Assembly: GCF_028128765.1 (NCBI RefSeq)
Contig: NZ_LBJG01000023.1
Span: forward strand, 604,579-668,578
From: Bradyrhizobium sp. CCBAU 51627
GTDB lineage: Bacteria; Pseudomonadota; Alphaproteobacteria; Rhizobiales; Xanthobacteraceae
Direction of reading: 5' to 3'
DNA: 64,000 nt
Of the stretch, positions 1 to 8,580 are shown piece after piece. The position numbers were made by a program, and so were the translations under genes. Within the stretch, counting starts at the first letter, position 1. Every line of letters starts with the position of its first letter. Under the pieces are notes generated by a model. That model did no database searches, was not told where the DNA came from, and was given only the letters and a program-made list of their open reading frames with translations.

Positions 1-739
1 CGACGCGCTCGCGGCCACGGAGCTGGTACTGACGCGCGAACAGCATCTGACCCAGCTCGACGGCCTCGCCGCCGCCGCGGCGCACGAGCTCGGCACGCCG
101 CTCGCCACCATCTTCCTGATCGCGCGCGAGCTGGAGAAGACGGTGAAGGACCCGAGCTTCGCCGGCGACATTAAGACCTTGCGCGAACAGACGCAGCGCT
201 GCCGCGACATCTTGGGCAAGATCACCCAGCTCTCCTCGACCGGCGCGCCATTCGACCGCATGAAACTGTCCGAGCTGATCGAGGAGGTGGTGGCGCCACA
301 CCGCGATTTCGGCGTCGAGATCAAGGTGCGGATCGCGGTGACCGCCGCAGCCGAGCCCGTCGGATCGCGCAATCCGGCGGTGCTCTACGGTGTCGGCAAC
401 ATCGTCGAGAATGCCGTCGATTTCGCGCGCACCACCGTGGAAGTGAATGCGTGGTGGAACAACGAAACCATCGAGATCGTGATCTCCGACGACGGCCCCG
501 GCATACCGCCCGACCTCATGAAACGGATCGGCGAGCCCTATCTGTCGCGGCGGCGTTCCCAGGACGCCGGCGGCGGCCTGGGATTAGGCGTGTTCATCGC
601 CCGTACGCTGCTCGAGCGCACCGGCGCCAAGGTCTCGTTCACCAACCGGATCTTCCCGGAACACGGTGCAGTGGTGCAGATCGCGTGGCCGCGCGAACGA
701 TTCGAGGCTATCGAGAGCCTGGAGGAAACAATAGGATAG
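1..739 (+). CDS. Redox-sensing histidine kinase RegB/ActS family, 3' part
   Basis: This is the C-terminal part of a membrane sensor kinase; the N-terminal membrane region lies left of the window. The visible reading frame runs in from base 2 and contains the H-box AAAAHELGTPLATI characteristic of RegB/PrrB/ActS kinases, followed by an N-box (NIVENAVDFA), a G1 box (DDGPGIP) and a G2 box (GGGLGLGVFIA). In this family the kinase autophosphorylates on the H-box His in response to redox state (quinone pool) and phosphorylates RegA/ActR to control energy and carbon metabolism. The cognate regulator follows about 100 bases downstream on the same strand, which supports the assignment. The family name is secure; the exact signal is inferred. 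Confidence 0.9.
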   Translation, partial: DALAATELVLTREQHLTQLDGLAAAAAHELGTPLATIFLIARELEKTVKDPSFAGDIKTLREQTQRCRDILGKITQLSSTGAPFDRMKLSELIEEVVAPHRDFGVEIKVRIAVTAAAEPVGSRNPAVLYGVGNIVENAVDFARTTVEVNAWWNNETIEIVISDDGPGIPPDLMKRIGEPYLSRRRSQDAGGGLGLGVFIARTLLERTGAKVSFTNRIFPEHGAVVQIAWPRERFEAIESLEETIG

Positions 740-841
740 GCGCGACGTTCCGCCGCACGTGAGACCCGATCGACTATTGGCGACCTTGGCACCGCCTGAT
801 CGTGACGCCATATGTAGATGCGCAGGAGAGAGGACAAAACC

Positions 842-1396
842 TTGAACGCCATCGCCGAACTGAATGAACAGACCGACCGCTCGCTTCTGATCGTGGAAGA
901 CGACAAGCCGTTCCTGGAGCGCCTGTCGCGCGCGATGGAGACACGCGGCTTTGCGGTGACGTCATGTGACACGGTTTCGGACGGCCTTGCGCAAATCGGC
1001 AAGTCCGCGCCCGCCTTCGCCGTGGTCGATCTCAGACTCGGCGACGGCAACGGCCTCGACGTCGTCTCCGCGCTGAAGAAGAAGCGCCCCGAAGCCCGCG
1101 CCATCGTGCTCACCGGCTATGGCAACATCGCTACCGCCGTCACCGCGGTGAAGATGGGCGCAATCGACTATCTCTCGAAGCCCGCGGACGCCGACGACGT
1201 CGTCGCCGCGCTGCTCTCGACCAACGCTGAAAAGTCCGAACTGCCGGCGAATCCGATGTCCGCCGACCGCGTCCGCTGGGAACACATCCAGCGCATCTAC
1301 GAGATGTGCAACCGCAACGTCTCGGAAACCGCGCGAAGGCTCAACATGCACCGCCGCACGCTGCAGCGGATCCTGGCCAAGCGCGCGCCGCGGTAA
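842..1396 (+). CDS. Response regulator RegA/ActR family
   Basis: Partner of the kinase just upstream. A receiver domain occupies roughly residues 10-125, with the phospho-acceptor Asp in VVDLRLGDG and the conserved Lys in LSKPAD; a short linker leads to a Fis-type helix-turn-helix at the C-terminus (NVSETARRLNMHRRTLQRILAKRAPR region), which in RegA proteins is almost invariant. About 184 residues, the usual size. I place the start at the TTG because an AGGAGAGAGG purine stretch lies 10 bases before it and because family members begin close to NAIAELNE; an in-frame ATG 24 bases upstream is the alternative but would place the ribosome-binding sequence inside the gene. Global redox regulator, inferred. 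Confidence 0.9.
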   Translation: MNAIAELNEQTDRSLLIVEDDKPFLERLSRAMETRGFAVTSCDTVSDGLAQIGKSAPAFAVVDLRLGDGNGLDVVSALKKKRPEARAIVLTGYGNIATAVTAVKMGAIDYLSKPADADDVVAALLSTNAEKSELPANPMSADRVRWEHIQRIYEMCNRNVSETARRLNMHRRTLQRILAKRAPR

Positions 1397-1403
1397 TTCC
1401 CTC

Positions 1404-1536
1404 TCGTGCCCCGGACGCTGCGCAGCACGAAGTGATGCGCTGCAGATCCGGGGCCCATCTATCAGCAAACCGTGCGGCCTTGTGGGTCCCGGTTCTGCGC
1501 AGCAGCGTTTTCACGCTGCAGCGCGTCCGGGACACG
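1404..1536. repeat. REP-like intergenic palindromic element
   Basis: The gap between the response regulator and mmcB is filled with partly inverted GC-rich sequence: a CCCCGGACGCTGCGCAGC block, a second copy near GCGCTGCAGATCCGGGG, and later GGGTCCCGG ... GCGTCCGGGAC. It can form a large hairpin between convergent genes and could act in transcription termination. Similar CCCGGACGC blocks occur after the P450 gene. Confidence 0.5.
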
Positions 1537-1542
1537 AAACAA

Positions 1543-2031
1543 TCACTCCCAGAAATCCGCGTGCCCTTGCGGATCGACCAGGCGGTTGATCCGCAAGGCC
1601 GCCGCCATGCCGAACCACACCGTTATCTGCTTGCGCGTGGCGGCTGCCAGCTTGTGCTCGGGCGCTTCGCAATGCATGTGCGCGCCATAGGCGTCGGCGA
1701 TGATCAGGCCGGTACCTTCAGGAAAGATCTCGCACGGCAGATCCTGCGTGAAGGCGAAGAACAGCCGGTCGCAGTGGGCGCGGTATTCGTGCCATTTCTG
1801 GTCGGCGCGCAGATCTTCCACCGATGATTTGATCTCGACGATCCAGATTTCGCCGCGCTCGTTCAACGCCACGAGATCGGCGCGCCGGCCTGACGGCAGC
1901 GGCAATTCGCTGATGCAGGAGAAACCGAGCGAACGTAACAGCCGCGCCGTGCCGCGCGCGACCGCGAGCGCCGTTTCCGATTGGCGGCGGTCGGGGGGCG
2001 GAACGAGGGTAATGCGGGCGTGGTTATCCAT
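1543..2031 (-). CDS. mmcB: MmcB-family DNA repair protein
   Basis: A 162-residue soluble protein matching the MmcB family (formerly DUF1052 type). The core carries a PD-(D/E)XK nuclease-like pattern: a Glu in the helix CISELPLPSG, Asp in RRADLVAL and E-x-K in IWIVEIKSS, followed by DQKWHEY. In Caulobacter the homologue is a damage-inducible protein proposed to supply lesions or substrates for the ImuABC mutasome. Here it stands alone, convergent with the regulator upstream and divergent from the GH13 gene. Gene-level identification is strong; biochemical activity in this family is only partly established. Confidence 0.85.
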   Translation of the reverse strand: MDNHARITLVPPPDRRQSETALAVARGTARLLRSLGFSCISELPLPSGRRADLVALNERGEIWIVEIKSSVEDLRADQKWHEYRAHCDRLFFAFTQDLPCEIFPEGTGLIIADAYGAHMHCEAPEHKLAAATRKQITVWFGMAAALRINRLVDPQGHADFWE

Positions 2032-2177
2032 GGGTGGAGATTAGCCGATTCCACCCCCGCTGTCGTCCCGGCGAAGGCCAGGACCCAGGACGACGGCGGA
2101 ATGCGGAACCTCCCCTTCCCCAATCACTTATCACGCAGCCGCCGCTACCCTCGGCGGGAGCATCGAGGCTGCGGAGC

Positions 2178-3875
2178 ATGATCGACGATCTCTGGTACAA
2201 GAACGCCATCATCTATTGCCTGTCGGTCGGCACCTATATGGATGCCAACGGCGACGGCATCGGCGATTTCAAGGGACTGCAACGCCGGCTCGATTATCTG
2301 CATGGTCTCGGCATCACCACGATCTGGCTGATGCCGTTCCAGACCTCGCCGGGCCGCGACGACGGTTATGACGTCGCCGATTACTACAGCGTCGATTCCC
2401 GTTACGGCACGCTCGGCGATTTCGTCGAGTTCACCCATGGCTGCAAACAGCGCGGCATCCGCGTCATCATCGACCTCGTCGTCAATCACACCTCGGACCA
2501 GCATCACTGGTTCAAGGAGGCGCGTCGCGACAAGAACTCACCCTATCGCGACTGGTATGTCTGGTCCGACAAGAAGCCCGCAGGCGCCAACAAGGGCATG
2601 GTGTTTCCCGGCGTGCAGAAATCGACCTGGACCCGCGACAAGGAAGCAGGTGCCTGGTACTTCCACCGCTTCTACGACTTCCAGCCCGATCTCAACACGT
2701 CGAATCCGCTTGTACAGGCGGAGATCCTGAAGATCATGGGCTTCTGGATCCAGCTCGGCGTATCAGGCTTCCGGATGGACGCCGTTCCATTCGTGATCGC
2801 CGCCAAGGGCGCGAAGGTGAGAAAGCCCGTCGAGCAATACGACATGCTGCGCATCTTCCGCGAATTCCTGCAATGGCGGGAGGGCGACGCCATCATCCTG
2901 GCCGAAGCCAACGTGCTGCCCGAAACCGACCTCGACTATTTCGGCCGCGATGCCGACCGCATGCACATGATGTTCAACTTCCAGGTCAACCAGCATCTGT
3001 TCTATGCGCTGGCATCGAGCGACTCGCGCCCCTTGGCGAAGGCGCTGAAAGCGACCAAGCCGCGGCCGGCCTCGGCGCAATGGGGCCTGTTCCTGCGCAA
3101 TCACGACGAGCTGGATCTTGGGCGCCTGACCGAGGGCCAGCGCGACACTGTGTTCAAATGCTTCGGTCCCGACAAGAACATGCAGCTCTATGACCGCGGC
3201 ATCCGCCGCCGGCTTGCACCGATGCTGGGCGGCGACCGCAGGCGGCTCGAGCTCGCCTACAGCCTGATGTGCACGCTGCCGGGAACGCCCGTGATCCGCT
3301 ATGGCGACGAGATCGCGATGGGCGATGATCTCTCGCTGCCCGAACGCAACTGCGCACGGACGCCGATGCAGTGGTCGACAGAGCCGCATGGCGGCTTCAC
3401 CAAGAACGACAGGCCGGCGATGCCCGTCATCGACAAGGGGCCTTACGGCTATCCGCACGTCAACGTCGCCAAGCAGCGGCGCGATCCCAACTCCATGCTG
3501 AACTGGACCGAACGCATCATCCGCATGCGCAAGGAGGTGCCGGAGGTCGGCTGGGGCGATTTCACGGTGATCCCGACCCGCGATCCTGCCGTATTCATCA
3601 TCCGCTATGACTGGCGCAACAATTCCGTGCTGTTCATGCATAACCTCAACGAGAAGCCGCGCGAGATCGCGTTCTCGGCGGGGCTGCCGGGCGAAGCCGG
3701 CAAACACCTGATCAATCTGCTCGCGGAGGACCACAGCCACGCCGACAAGCGCGGCCAGCACCGCGTCGTGCTGGAGCCGTATGGCTATCGCTGGTATCGC
3801 GTCGGCGGGCTCGATTATCTGCTGAAGCGGAGCGATGTGGATGAGACTGGCGCGGGCAACAAGCATCCGGGGTGA
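2178..3875 (+). CDS. GH13 alpha-amylase family protein, trehalose-synthase-like
   Basis: A 565-residue glycoside hydrolase family 13 enzyme. It shows the four GH13 regions: DLVVNHTSDQH, GFRMDAVPF (catalytic nucleophile Asp), ILAEANV (general acid Glu) and FLRNHDELDL (transition-state Asp). The opening WYKNAIIYCLSVGTYMD... and the overall order resemble TreS-type trehalose synthases (maltose/trehalose interconversion), but no fused maltokinase domain is present. I start at the ATG before IDDLWYKN; the frame stays open for 48 codons upstream, but that stretch encodes a common REP-like element (RCRPGEGQDPGRR) and is not conserved protein. A second GH13 gene lies convergent downstream. Substrate is not certain from sequence. 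Confidence 0.85.
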   Translation: MIDDLWYKNAIIYCLSVGTYMDANGDGIGDFKGLQRRLDYLHGLGITTIWLMPFQTSPGRDDGYDVADYYSVDSRYGTLGDFVEFTHGCKQRGIRVIIDLVVNHTSDQHHWFKEARRDKNSPYRDWYVWSDKKPAGANKGMVFPGVQKSTWTRDKEAGAWYFHRFYDFQPDLNTSNPLVQAEILKIMGFWIQLGVSGFRMDAVPFVIAAKGAKVRKPVEQYDMLRIFREFLQWREGDAIILAEANVLPETDLDYFGRDADRMHMMFNFQVNQHLFYALASSDSRPLAKALKATKPRPASAQWGLFLRNHDELDLGRLTEGQRDTVFKCFGPDKNMQLYDRGIRRRLAPMLGGDRRRLELAYSLMCTLPGTPVIRYGDEIAMGDDLSLPERNCARTPMQWSTEPHGGFTKNDRPAMPVIDKGPYGYPHVNVAKQRRDPNSMLNWTERIIRMRKEVPEVGWGDFTVIPTRDPAVFIIRYDWRNNSVLFMHNLNEKPREIAFSAGLPGEAGKHLINLLAEDHSHADKRGQHRVVLEPYGYRWYRVGGLDYLLKRSDVDETGAGNKHPG

Positions 3876-3910
3876 TGTCGCTTCGCCGTTTGTTCCGCTG
3901 CTTCAACGAT

Positions 3911-3990
3911 CGTCATTGCGAGCGCAGCGAAGCAATCCAGACTGCCGGCGCGAAAAGATTCTGGATTGCTTCGCTGCGCTCGCAATGACG
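3911..3990. repeat. Perfect 30-bp inverted repeat (REP-like hairpin)
   Basis: Two 30-base arms, the left beginning CGTCATTGCGAGCGCAGCG and the right ending CGCTCGCAATGACG, are exact reverse complements with a 20-base spacer. It lies between two convergent GH13 genes, so it may serve as a bidirectional terminator. A related copy is found before the acyl-CoA synthetase near 48 kb. Confidence 0.85.
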
Positions 3991-4041
3991 GGGAGAAAGC
4001 GCTGACCATCTCTGCCGCCTTTGTCCCGGCGAAAGCGATGG

Positions 4042-5643
4042 TTAAGCCGGCGGCCGGACGATCACCCCTTCATTCCCGCGCAGATCAAGCACGCCTTCCA
4101 GCCGTTCGCCCTCACGATCCAGAAATGTCGACAGCAATATCTCGCTGCCGAACTTGATCGCGCTGGTCGTCACCGCGATCGGCTCGGGGCCGAGATTCAG
4201 GGCGACGATGACCGCCCTGGCCTCGGCCTCGCGGCGATAGATCAGGAGATCACCTTGCGCGGCGATCGGATGATAATCGCCGGCGACCAGCGGCGGTGAA
4301 CTCCTCCGCAACGCGATCAGGCGCTTGTAGAGGCTGAGAATCGAGCGCGTGTCGGATTCGAGGTTGACCACATTCTCATGGACGTGATCCTCGGGCAGCG
4401 GCAGCCAGGGCCTCGCCTCCGAGAAGCCGGAGAATTCGGAGCAATCCCATTGCATCGGCGTACGGCAACCGTCCCGGCCGACGCCGATGCCGGGCACGTT
4501 CTTCTCGAAGGGATCGCGGACATCCTCCGGCGCGATCGCGAGCTGATGCATGCCGATCTCGTCGCCGTAATAGAGCGTCGGCGTGCCGCGCAAAGTCAGC
4601 AACAGCATGGCGGCGACGCGTGCCTGTTCCGGCCCGACGCGACTCGCCACGCGCGGACGGTCGTGATTGCCGAGCACCCAGTTCGGCCAGGCGCCCCTGG
4701 GGAGCGCCTTCTCGTACTCTTCAACGATCTTCTCGATCGAGCGCGCGCTCCAGAAGGTCGACAGCAACGCGAAATTGAACGGCATCTGTGCACCGGTGAG
4801 GTCGTTGCCGTAATAGGCCACCAGACGATGCAGCGGCAGATAGATCTCGCCGATCAGAACGCGCGCTGAATAAGCATCCGTCACGCGCCGCATCTCGGCG
4901 ATGACATCATGCACCTCAGGCTGGTCGGTGGAGTATTGGGTCAGGATCCTTTCGTTTGGCGGCCGGCCCTCGACGTAATGCGGATTGGGCGGATTGTCGC
5001 GGAATTCGGCGTCCTTGACCAGGTGCCAGATCACGTCGACGCGAAAGCCGTCGACGCCCTTTTCCAGCCAGAACCGCATCACGTCGTAGATCGCGGCGCG
5101 GACTTGCGGATTGCGCCAGTTGAGGTCCGGCTGCTGGGCGAGAAAGGCGTGATAATAGTACTGGCCCGTGGTCTCGTCGAAAGCCCACGCGCTGCCGCCA
5201 AATTCGGACAGCCAGTTGTTGGGCACCCCGCCACCCGCCGCGGGATCGCGCCAGATGTACCAGTCGCGCTTGGGGTTGTCGCGCGAAGAGCGGCTCTCGA
5301 TGAACCATGGATGCTGATCGGAGGTGTGGTTCGGCACGAGATCGAGGATCAGCTTCAAGCCGGCCTCATGTGCTGCGGCAAGCAGCCCATCGAAATCCGC
5401 CATCGTGCCGAACGACGGATCGATGCCGGTATAGTCGGAGATGTCGTAGCCGAAATCGGCCATTGGCGAGGGAAAGATCGGCGACAGCCAGATCGCGTCG
5501 ACGCCCAGCGACCTCACGTAAGGCAGTCGTCGCAAGATGCCGGCGAGATCGCCGACGCCGTCACCATCGCTGTCCTGAAAGGAGCGCGGATAGACCTGAT
5601 AGAAGATTCCGTCGCGCCACCAATTGTCGCCGCTCTGAGCCAT
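4042..5643 (-). CDS. GH13 alpha-glucosidase / oligo-1,6-glucosidase type
   Basis: A 533-residue GH13 enzyme of the oligo-1,6-glucosidase / AglA type. N-terminus WWRDGIFYQVYPRSFQDSDGDGVGDL is the classic family opening. Catalytic regions: LDLVPNHTSDQHPWF, GFRVDVIWH (nucleophile Asp), LIGEIYLP (acid Glu) and VLGNHDRPR (Asp), plus the QPDLNWRNP signature of alpha-glucosidases. Hydrolyses alpha-glucosidic bonds of short maltooligosaccharides or isomaltose-type sugars in the cytoplasm (no signal peptide at this start). The frame remains open far upstream and would overlap the next gene, so I use the ATG of MAQSGDNWW; an ATG seven codons earlier (MIGGTSG) is also possible. Confidence 0.88.
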   Translation of the reverse strand: MAQSGDNWWRDGIFYQVYPRSFQDSDGDGVGDLAGILRRLPYVRSLGVDAIWLSPIFPSPMADFGYDISDYTGIDPSFGTMADFDGLLAAAHEAGLKLILDLVPNHTSDQHPWFIESRSSRDNPKRDWYIWRDPAAGGGVPNNWLSEFGGSAWAFDETTGQYYYHAFLAQQPDLNWRNPQVRAAIYDVMRFWLEKGVDGFRVDVIWHLVKDAEFRDNPPNPHYVEGRPPNERILTQYSTDQPEVHDVIAEMRRVTDAYSARVLIGEIYLPLHRLVAYYGNDLTGAQMPFNFALLSTFWSARSIEKIVEEYEKALPRGAWPNWVLGNHDRPRVASRVGPEQARVAAMLLLTLRGTPTLYYGDEIGMHQLAIAPEDVRDPFEKNVPGIGVGRDGCRTPMQWDCSEFSGFSEARPWLPLPEDHVHENVVNLESDTRSILSLYKRLIALRRSSPPLVAGDYHPIAAQGDLLIYRREAEARAVIVALNLGPEPIAVTTSAIKFGSEILLSTFLDREGERLEGVLDLRGNEGVIVRPPA

Positions 5644-5812
5644 GCCGGAGGTCCCACCAATCATCTGCCCTGCGCGAGAGAACGCCACAGCCACGCCCCG
5701 GTTCAAATTGGCGTGCCAATTGGGACTGCGGTGTGACCGGAGGGGCGGCTGTTCCGGGCCCGGCGCCGAATCTTTTGCTTGGCGACATGGCAAAAATCGG
5801 CAATGTGGCGCC

Positions 5813-6481
5813 ATGACCGAGCAAAATGACACGAAAGCCAAGGCCGGCGCGATCATCGTCCCCGTGACGCTGTTCGAGCAGAACTGCACCATCATCTGGG
5901 ACGAACCCGGCAAGAAGGCCGTGGTGATCGACCCCGGCGGCGACGTGCCGAAGATCCTGGAAGCGATCAAGAAGACCGGCGTCACCGTGGAGAAGATCTG
6001 GCTGACCCACGGCCATATCGATCACGTCGGCGGCGCGGCCGATTTGCGCGACGCGCTGAAGGTGCCGATCGAGGGTCCGCATGTCGCCGACAAATTCCTG
6101 CTCGACAACGTCGTGGAAAGCGGCGCGCGCTTCGGCATGACCGGCGTGCGCAATTTCGAGCCGGACCGCTGGCTCGAGGAAGGCGACAGCGTGTCGATCG
6201 GCGCGCTGAGCTTCGACATCCTGCACTGCCCCGGCCACTCGCCGGGCAGCGTGGTGTTCTTCAACGGGGATCTGCGTTTTGCCCATGTCGGCGACGTGCT
6301 GTTCGCGGGCTCGGTCGGGCGCACCGACCTGCCCGGCGGCAGCCACGCCACGCTGATCAACTCGATCAAGACCAAGCTGTTGCCGCTCGGCGACGATGTC
6401 GGCTTCATCTGCGGCCACGGTGCCGGCTCGAGCATCGGCCAGGAGCGGATGACCAACCCGTTCATCACCGGCGAGATGTAG
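5813..6481 (+). CDS. MBL-fold metallo-hydrolase (glyoxalase II-like, YcbL type)
   Basis: A 222-residue metallo-beta-lactamase fold protein. The metal motif THGHIDH (HxHxDH) sits near residue 65, further ligands are the His in HCPGHSPG, Asp in HVGDVLF and a C-terminal His in CGHGAGS. FxQNCTIIWD near the start and the short length (no C-terminal substrate domain) match the YcbL subgroup of glyoxalase II-like hydrolases, which cleave S-lactoylglutathione-type thioesters. It is divergent from the alpha-glucosidase and convergent (3 bases apart) with the HxlR gene. The start is the ATG of MTEQNDTK; longer frames overlap the alpha-glucosidase. Natural substrate unknown. Confidence 0.87.
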   Translation: MTEQNDTKAKAGAIIVPVTLFEQNCTIIWDEPGKKAVVIDPGGDVPKILEAIKKTGVTVEKIWLTHGHIDHVGGAADLRDALKVPIEGPHVADKFLLDNVVESGARFGMTGVRNFEPDRWLEEGDSVSIGALSFDILHCPGHSPGSVVFFNGDLRFAHVGDVLFAGSVGRTDLPGGSHATLINSIKTKLLPLGDDVGFICGHGAGSSIGQERMTNPFITGEM

Positions 6482-6484
6482 GGT

Positions 6485-6850
6485 TCACTCGGCGGCGTCC
6501 GCGAGCACCGCCGTCTCGCTCAGGTTACGCTCGCCCCATTCCCGGATCGCCGCGATCACAGGCACAAAGCTCTTGCCCTTGCGGGTTCGGCGATGCTCGA
6601 CCTTGGGCGGCACCTCGACGAAATCCTTGCGATCGATCAGACCGCTCGCGGTCAGTGCCTTCAACTCTCGGCTGAGCACGCGCGGGGTGATCTCGGCGCT
6701 GCCGGTCGCGCCGCGCAGCAGGCCACTGCGGATCTCGCCATAGCGGCGCGGACCATGCTTCAAGTCCCAGACGATGCGCAGCTTGTACTTGCCGCTGATC
6801 ATTTTCTGGAAGGCCGCGACCGGGCAGGCTCGTGTGGAAGCTTTTGCCAT
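6485..6850 (-). CDS. HxlR-family winged-helix transcription regulator
   Basis: A 121-residue HxlR-type regulator: a conserved N-terminal Cys (ACPVAAF), the GKYKLRIVWDL helix, RYGEIRSGL, then TPRVLSRELKALTASGLIDRK recognition region and the beta-wing VPPKVEHRRT. These proteins act as dimers and usually respond to aldehydes, quinones or disulfide stress, repressing a divergent gene. Here the divergent neighbour is a small monooxygenase-like gene 129 bases away, the likely target. The chosen ATG (MAKASTRAC) gives the usual length; the frame extends upstream into the neighbour without protein character. Confidence 0.88.
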   Translation of the reverse strand: MAKASTRACPVAAFQKMISGKYKLRIVWDLKHGPRRYGEIRSGLLRGATGSAEITPRVLSRELKALTASGLIDRKDFVEVPPKVEHRRTRKGKSFVPVIAAIREWGERNLSETAVLADAAE

Positions 6851-6979
6851 GCCGTCTCCTCCATGTGCGCGACGAAGATACGTGCAACAGCGGAAGTCCA
6901 TACTATCAATTTTGTCCATACTTGCAGGATGGCGCACAAGCCGCAGATGATGGTGCACATGACGAACAGGGAGCGTCAC
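6851..6979. promoter_or_regulatory. Divergent control region of HxlR regulator and monooxygenase-like gene
   Basis: This 129-base spacer separates two divergent starts and is visibly lower in GC than its surroundings (TACTATCAATTTTGTCCATA). It probably carries both promoters and an HxlR operator. An AGGGAG ribosome-binding sequence stands 6 bases before the rightward ATG. No operator can be assigned with certainty by eye. Confidence 0.5.
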
Positions 6980-7282
6980 ATGAAGCACTTCATGATCAAG
7001 TATCAATTCAAGAACGGCACCACGGAAGAATGGCACCGCGAGGTCGGCCGCTTCATCAACGCGATCGACGCCGATCCGGAGCTGAAGGGACGGATCGGCT
7101 ATCGCGTCCTGAAGAACCGCGACGACAACAACTATTTCCACCTCGCCAGCGTCGCCGACGAGGATGCGCAGAAGACGCTGCGATCACGCGACTTCTTCAA
7201 GCACTATTCTGCGATGACGCGGCAAGTCTCCGGCGGTGAAGTCACGGCGACGCCGATCGAGATGATCGACGCGACCGCTTGA
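6980..7282 (+). CDS. Small ABM-like (antibiotic biosynthesis monooxygenase-type) protein
   Basis: A 100-residue protein beginning MKHFMIKYQFKNGTTEEWHREV with HLASVADEDAQKTLRSRDFFKHY in the middle. The size and alternating strand-helix pattern fit a dimeric ferredoxin-like alpha/beta barrel of the ABM/YgiN superfamily, which includes quinol monooxygenases. The start is the ATG behind AGGGAG; an upstream ATG would add 17 residues. It is divergent from an HxlR regulator, an arrangement typical for quinone or aldehyde detoxification genes, so that role is inferred. The family call is moderate because no catalytic residue is diagnostic. Confidence 0.7.
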   Translation: MKHFMIKYQFKNGTTEEWHREVGRFINAIDADPELKGRIGYRVLKNRDDNNYFHLASVADEDAQKTLRSRDFFKHYSAMTRQVSGGEVTATPIEMIDATA

Positions 7283-7284
7283 TC

Positions 7285-8466
7285 CTACTTCATCAAGCCC
7301 GCGGCGGTCAGCGCGCGGGTGATGATCTGGCCGAGATCGAAGCTGCGAGGCTCGCGTTTCGGCGCGGCCTTCTCTTCGGCGACCTTCGTACGGATCGAGC
7401 GGGCAAGGTGCGGCGCGGGCGAGCGCGCCGGCTTCTTCGCATCATGGATCCATCCCGTGAGGCCGAAGAACTTTGCGATGTGATAGGACGAGGAGATGCC
7501 GGCCTCGATCAGGAACGCGCCTTCGACGCCGTAGCGCTGGTCGTTGTCGGCAAGCCCGAGCGGCGTGCCGTGGGCCATGCCTGTAATGGCGTAGGACTCG
7601 ACCAGCGTCTCGCCGTCCCTGTTCCACCAGGCCTGCCGCGGATAGCCATCGACATTGGTCTCGGCCATCGGTGTCGCCGGCAGATCGTGCAGATCAAGCC
7701 ACTGCTTGACGATTTCGTTGGCGTTGCCGGGATTGACGGTGCGATCGGCGCTGCCGTGCCACACCGAAATCTTGGGCCATGGCCCGCGATGGCTCGAGGC
7801 CCGCCGCACGAGATCACCGAGCTCGCGCTCGGGTCGTTCAGGGGAATGGAACATGCCGTCCAGCGCTTCACGCAGGTTCGAGGCGATGCCGTAGGGCAAT
7901 CCGGCAATCACCGCACCCGCCGCGAACACCTCAGGATACGTCGCGAGCATCACCGAGGTCATGCCGCCGCCGGCGGAGAGGCCGGTGATGAAGACACGGC
8001 TGGGATCGATGCGATGCGCCTCGGCCATATGCGCGATCATCTCGCGGATCGATCGCGCCTCCCCGCTGTCGCGCGCGGTGTCCTCGGGATTGAACCAGTT
8101 GAAGCAGGTGTTGGCGTTGTTGATGCGCTGCTGCTCGGGCATGACAAGCGCAAAGCCGTAGTGACGCGCCAGCGTCGACCAGCCCGCGCCGAGGTCGTAA
8201 GCCGCTGCGGTCTGGCCGCAGCCATGCAGCACGACGACGAGGGCGTGCGGCGTCTGCAATTGCGCCGGCACGAACGCGAACATGCGCAAGGCTCCGGGAT
8301 TGTCGCCGAAATCAGTAACTTCCTGCAGCGGACTGGAGGCGCCCGCGCTCGCGCCAAAATCGGGCAGGCGCAGGCCGCCCAGCCTTGGGTCCAGCCTTGG
8401 CAGACGTCTCAAGAGGTCGACATTACGGGCAAGCGACACGGCAAATTCCTGGTGGGCGACGTTCAA
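7285..8466 (-). CDS. PHB depolymerase family esterase
   Basis: A 393-residue alpha/beta hydrolase of the PhaZ/LpqC esterase family. It contains the oxyanion stretch VVVLHGCGQTAAAYD, the CFNWFNPEDTARDSGEA block, and the nucleophile elbow GLSAGGGM with Ser at about residue 164; a catalytic Asp is likely in HGSADRTVNPGNA and the His in GMAHGTPL. Family members hydrolyse poly-3-hydroxybutyrate, acetylxylan or feruloyl esters. No clear signal peptide is seen in the first 30 residues, so it may act in the cytoplasm or be exported otherwise. It ends 2 bases from the convergent monooxygenase-like gene. Substrate not determined. Confidence 0.87.
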   Translation of the reverse strand: MNVAHQEFAVSLARNVDLLRRLPRLDPRLGGLRLPDFGASAGASSPLQEVTDFGDNPGALRMFAFVPAQLQTPHALVVVLHGCGQTAAAYDLGAGWSTLARHYGFALVMPEQQRINNANTCFNWFNPEDTARDSGEARSIREMIAHMAEAHRIDPSRVFITGLSAGGGMTSVMLATYPEVFAAGAVIAGLPYGIASNLREALDGMFHSPERPERELGDLVRRASSHRGPWPKISVWHGSADRTVNPGNANEIVKQWLDLHDLPATPMAETNVDGYPRQAWWNRDGETLVESYAITGMAHGTPLGLADNDQRYGVEGAFLIEAGISSSYHIAKFFGLTGWIHDAKKPARSPAPHLARSIRTKVAEEKAAPKREPRSFDLGQIITRALTAAGLMK

Positions 8467-8580
8467 CGTTTACCCAGACCAGATAGTTGCTGCAGTGCAA
8501 AATGAAAAGACCGTGTGCTGCCGGTCGTGCGGAATCACGCAGAATCCACGCAGAAATCCGCATGAATTAACCGCACTGCC

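Noticed and set aside
2763..3866. Long minus-strand open frame inside the GH13 gene
   Set aside because: Rich in His/Arg/Ala with no domain, a typical antisense shadow of a GC-rich gene.
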